64,000 nt of DNA from Chloranthus sessilifolius (taxonomy: Eukaryota > Streptophyta > Magnoliopsida > Chloranthales > Chloranthaceae). The stretch is from contig CM037584.1 in NCBI GenBank assembly GCA_021018995.1, forward strand, positions 149,127,317 through 149,191,316, written 5' to 3'. The position numbers and the translations under genes are program-made. Shown in pieces: positions 55,123 to 64,000 of the stretch (position 1 is its first letter; each line of letters begins with the position of its first letter). Under the pieces are notes generated by a model. The model did not search any database and was not told the DNA's origin. It was given only the letters and a program-made list of their open reading frames with translations.

Positions 55123-56620
55123 GTTATGGGTCCTCCCACAGAAAATATTTGACCTGAGAGAAAAATAGGTCTTTGTCCATCTTGGACCAGTGAGAGGGGA
55201 TCCTACTAACAACAAGAAAATTCACAATGTGTGCAAACCAGGGTACACTAGACTGCATAGCATATAGTTGCTCATCAGGGAACAGTTCATTGATAGGTGC
55301 TACTGCACATTCTTCTAACACAATTCTAGAGAGGTGGTCAGCCACCACATTCTCAACTCCTTTCTTATCCTTGATCTCAAGATCAAACTCCTGCAACAGG
55401 AGGATCCATCTGATCAGCCTTGGTTTGGCATCTTTCTTAGCCAACAGGTATTTTAGGGCTGAGTGATCAGTAAAAATAATAATTTTAAACCCAAGAAAGT
55501 AAGGTCTAAACTTGTCCACAGCAAATATCACAGCAAGCAGCTCCTTCTCAGTGGTAGTATAATTGAGTTGAGCCTCTGCTAGTGTTTTTCTTAAATAATA
55601 AATCACTACAGGCAGCTTATATTTTCTCTGTCCTAAAACAACACCTATGGCAAAGTCTGATGGATCACACATAAGTTTAAAGGGGGAGTGAGTAATATGG
55701 GGCCTGGATTATAGGAGCAGTGGTAAGGCATTTTTTTAAGACCTCAAAGGCCTCAATGCACTCAGTAGAAAATTCAAATGACACATCTTGACACAATAGG
55801 TGGCAAAATGGCTTTGCAATTCTGCTGAAGTCCTTAATGAACCTCCTGTAAAATCCAGCATGTCCTAAGAAGGATCTGATTTTTTTGACAGTCCTGGGTG
55901 GGGGCAGGTGTAAAATCAGGTCCACTTTAACTTTTTCAACCTCTATTCCTCTGTGAGAGACCACATGGCCTAACACAATTCCTTGCGTAACCATAAAGTG
56001 GCTCTTTTTCGAGCTTAAGACCAAATTGGTCTCTTCATATTTTTGTAAAACCAGGTCAAGGTGACTCAAGCATTGGCTAAAGCTGCCTCCATAAATAAAA
56101 AAAATCATTCGTGAAGATTTCTAGGAAATTGTCAATCATATCGGAGAAAATGGCATACATGCACCTTTGAAATGTGGGTGGGGCATTGCATAGACCAAAA
56201 GGCATTCTCCTATAGGCAAATGTGCCAAAGGGACATGTAAAGGTGGTCTTCTCTTGATCTTGAGGATACACAGGGATTTAGTTATACCCTGAATATCCAT
56301 CAAGAAAGTAATAAAATGCCATCCCAACCAATTTATCTAAAATTTGGTCAATGAAAGGGAGACGGAAGTGGTCTTTTCTGGTTTTGGAGTTGAGTTTTCT
56401 GTAGTCTATGCAAACTCTCTAGCCAGTGGTCTCTCTGGCTGGCATCAACTCTCCAGAATCATAAGAATGACTGTTATGTCTGAGTTTTTGGGTACTACCT
56501 GAATAGATGACACCCACTCTAAATTTGAAATGGGATAAATCACCCTTGCATCCAACAGTTTTACTATCTATTTCAAGACCACCTCTTGCATGTGAAGATT
56601 AAGCTTCTTCTACATCTCCG
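55123..56620 (-). pseudogene. Element D reverse transcriptase and RNase H (active site mutated)
   Basis: Conserved blocks: GTFAYRRMPFGLCNAPPTFQ, then IFTNDF where A and B have IFMDDF, so the first catalytic aspartate is asparagine. The connection domain reads [20 protein letters not shown] and RNase H TEKELLA and [20 protein letters not shown]. The first RNase H aspartate block reads CDPSDFAIG. Frame breaks occur near 56090, 56280 and 55680, and the first third of RT has several stops. Reverse transcription by this copy is excluded. Confidence 0.9.
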
Positions 56621-57600
56621 TAGAGGGTTTTACACCCTCTTCTAAGTAAATTTTATGCATGCAAACTGAGGCATCAATGCCCCCTAGATCAGCAATTGTT
56701 CACCCCATTGCCTTTATGTGCTTCTTGAGAACACTTAATAATTCCTCCTACTCACTAGTGAGAGAGGAAGAGAAAATCACTGGAAGCTTTTTATTTTACC
56801 TAAAGAAGTCATACTTTAATGTGTCTGAGAGCTGTTTAAGCTTAAGATCAGGGGGACTTTCAATGGAAGGCAACAAAGGTGCCTTGGTAGTTTGAGGAAG
56901 GGACAACAATGTAGGTTTCCAGCTCGAATGTTGCACTAGGCCCAGAGAAGACTCTCCTTTGGTGTTGTCTACTATCATGAGAGCTTGGGCCTCCTTCTCA
57001 ACCATACTCCAAATATTTTCTAAGTTTTCAACAACATTATCCTAATCCAGCAGATTGGATAATTCTTCTTCCACAAGGCCATCTAGTACATCTATTGTAT
57101 AACACTTCTCAATGTCCATCTGAGGCTGCCTAGCAGCATTGTACACATTTAATTGAGCCTTCATGTTCTCAAAGGTCACCTCCATCACTTCTGACCTGTA
57201 TTGAATGCAAGCATTGGTAGTGGCCAAGAATGGCCTGCCAAGGATGACAGGAATTAGGGTTTTACTTTTACAAGGGTCCATGTCCAAAACTAGGAAATCA
57301 GTAGGATAATAGAACTTGTCCACCCTTACCAAAACATCCTCTACCACACCCACAGGTCTCCTCTCAAACCTATCAATCAGTTGGAGCATAACTAATGTGC
57401 ATTTTAGCTCCCCCAAACTCAGCTCCTCATACACAGAATATGGGAGCAGGTTCACACTGGCACCTAAGTCCAAGAGGGCTCTACCAATGGTGTGGTTTCC
57501 GATTATGCAGGGGATACTAGGTATCCCTAGGTCCTGCAATTTCTCAGGTGTGGCTATGGACAGAACTGATTCAACATGTTCTATAGCAAACACCATTTTA
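56621..57600 (-). pseudogene. Element D protease and linker
   Basis: A continuous frame (57596-57042) includes IPSIPCIIGNHTIGRALLDL, the loop LLDLGASVNLLPYSVY and VILGRPFLATTNACIQYRSE. The linker (EKCYTIDVLDGLVEEELSNL) follows, ending in a stop near 57042. Further pieces (LSLPQTTKAPLLPSIESPPD) extend to about 56800. It is the most intact part of D's polyprotein. Confidence 0.87.
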
Positions 57601-59498
57601 GATAGCTACACCATCCTTGCTTTTCTCTTTTGTGTGCAGAGGTCCTTCAAGAATTTGGCATAGGCAGGGACCTATTTTATAAAATCAAACAGGGAAAAAT
57701 TAATCTTGACTTGCTTGAAGGTCTCCATCTGAGTATTCTCCTTATCAAAAGGAGATGATCCAGCAAGTGCATGAGGAAATGGCAGCTGTAGGATAGCTGG
57801 TGTCACAGCTTCATGCCTAACAACATCATGGTAAAATTTTTTCTTTTTTCTTTTTTTTTTCATTTATTGTTTGCTGTTGGGGCTCAACATCAGTCCCTTT
57901 ATTTTGCCCTTACTGCTCCACAACAGGGGATGAATTCATTGGTTCTTCAACACTCACATTTCTTTCATTTTCACTCTCCATGGCCTCCTCAATTGTCCTG
58001 CCCCCTAAATTGTTAACCACCCTGCCACTCCTTATGGTAGTGATTACATTAGCCTCCTCATGGGTAGAGGATCCTTCTCCAATCGTATATTGTCGTTTAG
58101 GGTTGGCCAAGGATTGACTAGGCAACTTGTCCTCCTCTTTCTTATTCAAAGCATTGCAAATTTGACTTTGCTAGTCTATTTTTTAATGCTTTGCCCATGA
58201 GAGTTCACATTTTGCACCAAGTTTCCTAGATTTTACATTGATACCAACATTTGCTCTTCAAATGAAGAGGATCAGCTGTAGTGAGGCAAGATCATTGGTT
58301 GTAAGGTGCAACTCAACTAAAATTTTCTGTGCATATCCTTAGTTGAATTGGTGCTGAGGTCTGTATGGGGTTGTCAACTGCTGCTGCTGGGGCTGTTGAT
58401 ATGTGTCTTGTCTTCACCTCAGATTTAGGTGGTTTCTCCATGGGTATCCAACAGGTTGTTGCCCATATGATTGGGCAACATTGCCTGCTCCATAACTAAA
58501 TCAGGGAACTAGTTGGCTGATGGACATTCTTGAAGTGAATGTGTGGGAGATTGACATGTCAAACATGCCTCTTCCACTTGTCCAGCCATCCTAGGCTATA
58601 TCACATTCATCAATTTATCAAACTTTAAACTCAGATTATTCACCTTCCTTTCCAATTCACTCTGTACCTTAACCTCATACATTCCACCTCTAGGAGTGGA
58701 TTCTTTCACCAACTTAACTGGGGTCTGGCCGTCATTGCAAGACAATGATTCCTGCTACATGGAATTCTCATCAATAATGTCAAATAACTCCCACACCTCA
58801 TCAGCTGTCTTGTGGAGGTAACTACCCCCACATGAGGCATCCACCATGTCCTTACTTTTGGGATTAATTCCTTGGCAAAAGACGTGCATAAGTTGTCACT
58901 GTGGAATTTGGTGGTGAGGGCATTGTTTTAACATTTCTTGAAATCTCTTCCATGCCTCATAAAAATCTTCAGTTGAGGTTGAGTAAATGAAAATATGTTT
59001 GTCCTCAGCTGACTAGTATTATTCAAGGGAAAGAATTTGCCAAAAATTGGCTTTGGAGGTCACTCCATGTTTGGATGCTATTGGCTAGGAGCTTTAAGAG
59101 CTAGGTGCTGGCTTTGTCCTTTAGGAAAAAAGGAAAAAGCCTAAGTTTGGTGGCTTCAGGTCCCAAGCCAGCAATGTTAAATGTGGTGTAAAGTGCGAAG
59201 AATTGATCAATGTGCTTGTAAGGATCTTCCTCACTGAGCCCATGAAAAGATGGCAACATGTTAATGGTGGACTTGATTTCATAATTCCCCTCAACTGAAG
59301 AAAATTATATGTAAAAGGGAGATGTGTAATCCCAAGTAGATTATATTCCTTCAGAGTTCTTTTCCTCTCAGCCATTACAGTTGGCTCAGTTTCAACAGTA
59401 GGAGCTGGTGTGATGTTTTTCAGTTTAAGAACCCTTTCAGCCTTAGGATTTGGAGGTTCCAATTCAGGGTTAAGGGACCTTCTATCAAGCATACACAC
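57601..59498 (-). pseudogene. Element D gag (degenerate)
   Basis: It starts at 59498 (MCMLDRRSLNPELEPP) and can be followed through the capsid region (ACLTCQSPTHSLQEC gives an intact C-x2-C-x4-H-x4-C zinc knuckle near 58530-58575). The C-terminal pieces include LPSQSLANPKRQYTIGEGSS, TIRSGRVVNN and LPFPHALAGSSPFDKENTQ. At least six stops and several frameshifts interrupt it, among them one near 59290 inside the first 70 codons. Confidence 0.82.
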
Positions 59499-59809
59499 AT
59501 TGAACAGCCGATAAAGAAAATGCTCACAGCATAAAAAAAATTTGCAAACAAAATTTACAACTAAACAGATTTACAACTAAACTAATGATAGGGAATTCAA
59601 CACAAATAGACTGAGATTTAGGGTAAAAGAAGTGTAAACAGAGCTAGCTAAAATTCAGCTACAATCTTAGCTTTTCCCTGCTGCTATTGTCCAATTCTGC
59701 AAAAATTCCATAAAAATCAGTAGTACTTTTTATTCTATTTAAGACACAGCTATAAAGAATTTTCTAGACTAAAATATAATACAACTCAGGTCTACTAAAA
59801 AGATCAATA

Positions 59810-59827
59810 TCTCTGGCAGCGATGCCA
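59810..59827 (-). promoter_or_regulatory. Primer-binding site of element D (decayed)
   Basis: TGGCATCGCTGCCAGAGA on the element strand. It has five differences from the perfect tRNA-Asp site of B, all transitions, so it is a mutated version of the same site. Confidence 0.7.
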
Positions 59828-60364
59828 AAAGCTTGTTGATTATTTCTCAGAGTGCTATCTTGTTATTGGTGAGAAAACAGTGGTGAAGAAATATAAATCA
59901 AAAAGTGAAGAAATAAAAATTAGTTAAAATAGCAAATCTGAAATACACAACCTGCAAGATACAGGGCTATTGTAGCAAGTTTTGAGTAAGTAAGAGTTTG
60001 TCCCATAGAGAAATTGACCTAGAACCCAAAATGGGTTATGTTAGTAGGCCTTTAGATCTGGCTACAGATCTGACAATCCTAGAGAAAGGGAGTTGGGTAT
60101 CACAACTGCACTAAATTAACATTAAAAGAAGGAAAATAAAGTGTAGTCCTATCCTAAAGAAAGGGTTCTGAAGAAGGTGATGCTGATGTGTGTTAAAATA
60201 AAGATAAAAATGATAGGAAGTAGGCAATTAAGGTAAGGTTAATTCAGTTATGTAACTTAGACTTAGGGTTGTCTCTGCAGCAGTCCTTCAGATGGCTACA
60301 AGCACATCTGCAAGGAAGAAGTATCTAACTTAACTCTTATGGTTTGACCTAGTCTCTTATGGCT

Positions 60365-60396
60365 ATAACCTATCCACTTCAATGGTCACAGGCTAT
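60365..60396 (-). ncRNA. LTR hairpin of element D, copy 1
   Basis: On the element strand the arms ATAGCCTGT and ATAGGTTAT pair over 9 positions with two G-U pairs around a GACCATTGAAGTGG loop. Compared with A (arms ATGGTCTGT / ACAGACCAT) paired positions have changed together, e.g. A-U against G-C and C-G against U-A, while the loop is nearly identical. Confidence 0.5.
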
Positions 60397-61352
60397 CCAA
60401 TTGGGAGGATCAAACCACATGAATTAAATCAGAAAACCAATCTGATCCAATGGAATAGACTGATCTTAAGGCTATAACCTGTCCACTTAAATGGTCACAG
60501 ATTATCCAATAGATGTCCTCCACCCAATGGCTCAAATCAGATCATGAAAATTATTACAGACACCATGTATGCTAGGCTACAAGCTCAGGCACCCATGGGA
60601 GCATATAGTTCTTGAAGAACCAGTGGAAACCACAATAGTTCAAAAGCTATTTGGAGATTTAAATTCAGCTAACCATTTCTACTAGAGGCTTGCAATGACT
60701 CGGCTCACAAGCCTGCAATCTCTATAGAGAAATCAGATCCAACATCTGATGTTAGCCAAGTAAAATAGAGGGGAGCTTGTTCCTGCAATAACCTCTCACA
60801 ACGCTACAAGCTCAAGTGCAGAGGAAAGGAATCCCTCTCAGATATGTGGCTTGGAATCACCCTAGGGCTATATTCTATCCACTTGAATGGTCACAAGCTA
60901 TCCACAGAGGTTATCCATACCACAAAGGACTGAGATGGAACATGAAATTGATGCTACCACCGTGGTCCTAGGGCTACAAACTCAAGCTTCCATGGGTATT
61001 TCAAATCAGCTCAAATCCTAAATGCATGACATAGATTGAACAAAGCTATGGGCAAATAGAAAAATAATAAATTGAATAAACATTAAAATAGACATTCATT
61101 GATTAAACCAATACTTACAATGAGAGGTACTCAAGGTATCAGCCTTATGCATAACGACTCATCAACAACTCCCAATGTTCACAAGACCTATTATAAAACT
61201 GATAAACTAGGCCTAAATGATTACATAGAGCATAGTCAGCAAGTGTTGGGCTAAGGAAGAAGAAAAATGGAAAAAGTTGTGATCAAACCCTAACCGTAAT
61301 CTGCTCGAGCTCACAGCTGATTGAGGTTGAAGGAGAGATGATTTTCTAAGTT

Positions 61353-61370
61353 ATATTTATAACTTATATA
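61353..61370 (-). promoter_or_regulatory. TATA boxes of D 5' LTR
   Basis: TATATAAG (61363-61370) and TATAAATA (61353-61360) on the minus strand, as in E. Confidence 0.6.
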
Positions 61371-62527
61371 CTCAGTCCATAATGCCTTGGCCAAAAGAAG
61401 ATTAAACCTAAATTTTCTAGCAATCATGGCTTGATTACAACCTTAGGATGCCTTGGGATGTGTGCATCAAGATCAGGGCCTTGAGATGTGTGCCTTAGAC
61501 TTAGGGAAATCCCCAAATGGTCCCTAGATATGAAATGAGAAATGGAGAGCCTGAGCTTCGCAGGACTAACTCTGGTTCATTAATTTAGTCACACAGATAG
61601 CAGAGTGTTCACAAGGTCAGACTTGGCTTGGAAGGTTTATCACTTGCGCATAAGGCCTTTAATTGGTCGCGTAGCTGCTTTGGCTCTTAATGCACTCGCG
61701 AGGAAGAGTTTGCATTGCTTTGGTTCTGCTCACGCAATAGAGCTTTAGGTACTTCCTATCATGAGGGTCTCGCATGGAAGACTTTCAATCTCACTTGGCT
61801 CCTTGTGAATTGGGTAGAATAGCTCACGCAAAAGTCTTTAGGCTTTTATTTATGCGAGAGCTGCGCGAGGGGATTTCTGGAGCTCTCTCTCCTCTTGAAC
61901 TTTGTGAGTGCTATGCGAGCTTTCTTGAATTCTTTAATGCAAATTGATCTCGCGAGACTGCATGCGCGGCTATGTTGGGCTTGATCCTCACGAGGGCATC
62001 GTGAGTTAGATTTTTGAAGGTTGTACTGCACGAGAACTTCACAAAGACTTTAAGTGTTGAGAGCATAAGAAGTGCGCGACTGTTGTGTGAAGTAGCTCAC
62101 TAAGACCACTCCTTCACTGAGCGCGTAAGTTCCGCGTGAGTTCATTTGTGCTGCATGTATCAGTTGCACGAGGAGACTTTGCTACAGACTTAAACAGCGC
62201 GAGACACAGTTATGGCTTTGCGAGATAACACACATCTACTTCTCTGTTGCATGCAGCTACTATTGTTGCATATTTCTCCACTCACATCCATACTTCTGTC
62301 ATCTGCTGGACTTCTTTGGTCCACCTTGACATGCAAAGTCTTTGGCTCAGCAATCATCCTTGGCTTGAATTCTCTCTCTTTTAGGCTTTAAACACTTGGA
62401 CTTTGTAACTAAGCTGCAGTTGTTATTATTGACTATAAATATACTCAATAGAGGATTATTAGACAGCTACAAGGAGTAGTGAAGGCTAGGTTAAGAGGTG
62501 AGAAGTGGTACTTTTCAATGAATAACA

Positions 62528-63343
62528 AGGCACAAATAGGATTTCGGTGCCCTAGGGCAAGAGGAAGGAATTTTTGCTTCTTTTATTTTATATTTGTTTT
62601 GGCCATAAGTAGAGACCACATTCAACGGGTTGATCGGGTGCCTAACACTTCGGTGATTCAGAAGCCCCTACCCAAGAGCCTCTTTTATTTTATTAAGCGA
62701 TTGATAACCGAAGCCCTTACCCAAGAGCCTCTTTTATTTTATTAAGCGATTGATAACCGAAGCCCCTACCCAAGAGCCTCTTTTATTTTATTAAGCGATT
62801 GATAACCGAAGCCCCTACCCAAGAGCCTCTTTTATTTTATTAAGCGATTGATAACCGAAGCCCCTACCCAAGAGCCTTTGGCATAGACCGGTGATTCATA
62901 GTCATTTTTGGCACTTCGGTGCATATAAAATTGATTTTAGGTTTCCCGAGACAACAAAAGCTCCGGGTGGTGACTCTAACATTTTTAGTAGGGTGTCCAT
63001 CGTCGTGATGAGATCGTCACGATTCCCACGGTTGTGCAGGTACAACATCAATTTCTTAAGTAGGGGATTGACTTAGGAAGTCCACTTGGATGGTCAAAGT
63101 GATCATTCGATTAGCTAATATTATTTTAGGGTCTTCGATCCCTTTCGATCTGATTGATCAAGGATGAGAGAGATGCCATGTTCTATTTTATCGTTTGGAT
63201 GATGTGAGATTTGTTGAAATAGATGTGGTGTCTTTTAATTTCTTCTTTTGATAAATCTTTTATGGTTGGTGGTCCCTTGTCGGGAGGGACCTTCTTTAAT
63301 TTTTTGATAGGGTGAGGCATCTCGTAGAGATGTTCAAGGTTAT
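62528..63343 (+). other. Unclassified retroelement-like sequence right of element D
   Basis: A different, less AT-rich sequence starts right after D. It contains the 49-bp tandem repeat and then GGTTTCCCGAGACAACAAAA and CTCCGGGTGGTGACTCTAAC, which recall the LTR end and leader of Tat-type elements, and an inverted-repeat-like stretch near 62998-63025. I could not place LTR borders or a primer-binding site with certainty. Confidence 0.4.
62661..62876 (+). repeat. 49-bp tandem repeat, four units and a part
   Basis: Units start at 62661, 62710, 62759 and 62808 and a partial fifth at 62857. Each runs GAAGCCCCTACCCAAGAGCC, TCTTTTATTTTATTAAGCGA, TTGATAACC. Apart from one C/T difference they are identical, so the array is recent or kept uniform. 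Confidence 0.92.
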
Positions 63344-64000
63344 TTACGGGTTGTTGGAAAGTTGTCTGCGAGTGAAGTTGGAGTGGAATCTGTTGGTGTT
63401 GTAAAGGTAATGATAAGATAAGGCAGAGGTAGAGTAGGAGGAGGAGACGCGAGGGCCTAGGCTAAGGTGGACCGTTCCTCCGTGTGGGGCGGTATGGTTT
63501 TGTTTGATTTGCACTTTGGGTTTATTGTGAGGTTGTATTAAAGTTTTGTTTATAATTTTTTGAGGAGGTTTTGTGTCAAAGGTTTGATGAGGCGGTATTA
63601 TTTCTGGTTGGGGTTCTGTGAAGGTTTTGATCATGAGGTCTATGGAGATTTGGATATGGTGATCAGAAGCGATTTTGGTTGTGATGTCAATTTCCCGTTG
63701 TGGTGAGATTTGGGGATCAGGTGATAAGTTTATTTGAATGTTGATCAGAATTGTAAGATCTAAGCTTGGTTTGATCTTGAGAGTGGGAGGAGTGATTAAT
63801 TTATTGATAGGTTCGGTAGTTGGCTCAAAGGCGAGTGGAGTTGGAGTTGAAGGGATGGGTTCAATGATAGGTTAAGATTTGGTGATAGGTTTACTTTTGG
63901 TAATGGGTTCGTGTTTGATGAGGGGTTCAAGTTTGATGATAGGTTCAAGGATATGTTTAGATTCGTTAATAGGTTGAGGTTCAATGACAGGTTTGTATTC
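63344..64000 (-). pseudogene. Pro/Ile/Glu-rich repeat ORF, running past the window edge
   Basis: One frame is open from the window edge to a stop at 63344-63346 except for TAA at 63872-63874 in a position where a CAA would fit. It encodes degenerate 8-residue repeats such as LEPIIKLEPLIKHEPITKSK, followed by a less repetitive part (PPQKIINKTLIQPHNKPKVQ, HTAPHGGTVHLSLGPRVSSS). I do not recognise the protein. The sense strand has a matching GATAGGTTCA-like DNA repeat, so the ORF could also be a by-product of repeat structure. Confidence 0.4.

Larger units (their letters stand above)
24308..62527 (-). mobile_element. Element D: Athila-type retrotransposon split by element B, lacking its 3' LTR
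   Basis: D comprises 52514-62527 (5' LTR, primer site, gag-pol, internal promoter and the first codons of the env-like ORF) and 24308-29357 (rest of that ORF and the 3' UTR). The break is the B insertion with target duplication GGTAC. Joining the halves restores one reading frame across the site. The left end stops within GACTAGCAAA, just short of the expected polypurine tract; after about nine unrelated bases E's LTR follows in opposite orientation. All pol domains contain stops and the RT active site is mutated, so D is an old copy. Confidence 0.9.
59834..62527 (-). repeat. Element D 5' LTR
   Basis: 2694 bp, TGTTGATTATTTC to CAATGAATAACA on the plus strand. It is the inverse of E's LTR. 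U3 has CTCGCGAG-type sites (about 61590-62230). TATATAAG and TATAAATA are at 61353-61370 (minus). The transcribed part has three 32-nt hairpins (60365-60396, 60474-60505, 60870-60901). The bases after it are AGGCA; no second copy of this duplication is expected because the other end of D is lost. Confidence 0.92.

Overview
This window reads as nuclear heterochromatin of a flowering plant, built almost entirely from nested Ty3/gypsy LTR retrotransposons. The basis is four gag-pol copies of Athila type (primer-binding site matching the 3' end of tRNA-Asp, an extra ORF behind integrase, 1.8-2.7 kb LTRs) and one Tat-type element with antisense, intron-bearing plant mobile domain (PMD) genes. I found no host gene, rRNA, tRNA or CRISPR array. 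The species cannot be told from this sequence. Identity estimates are counts by eye.

Layout from left to right. 1-10790: element A, minus strand, Athila type, its 3' LTR cut by the window edge. 10791-~17690: element F, plus strand, Tat type, of which only the antisense PMD genes, the 3' UTR and the 3' LTR are present; A sits inside it. ~17700-24307: element E, plus strand, the 3' half of a second Athila family. 24308-62527: element D, minus strand, same family as E, lacking its own 3' LTR and abutting E head to head, which makes an inverted repeat of about 4 kb around E's LTR. D is split by element B (29358-52508, minus; target duplication GGTAC), and B is split by element C (35762-46454, minus; target duplication GTCAG). 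Insertion order is therefore D, then B, then C. 62528-64000 is another, unclassified retroelement-like sequence with a 49-bp tandem repeat.

The copies are all damaged, in different ways: A by nonsense codons and loss of the extra ORF, B by a deletion fusing integrase to the extra ORF, C by loss of most of gag and by very many tiny indels at CAG/CTG sites, D by general decay including the reverse transcriptase active site.

The most interesting pattern is regulatory. In D, the extra ('env-like') ORF has its own promoter behind pol: a cluster of CTCGCGAG-like palindromes, a TATA box, a pyrimidine-rich leader and then the ATG. The same palindromes crowd the U3 part of the D/E LTRs. A and C show the same arrangement with different motifs (CTTTTCGAAAAG-like and CTTTGCGAA-like), present in U3 and again just behind pol. 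In F, a different palindrome (GCGCATGTAATACATGCGC-like), in pairs about 45 bp apart, lies upstream of both antisense PMD genes and again in the LTR U3. Each family thus seems to reuse its own LTR control motif at a second, internal promoter. Two further conserved non-coding signals are a 32-nt hairpin in the transcribed part of the LTRs, with compensatory base changes between families, and a second polypurine tract about 1.6 kb ahead of the usual one.
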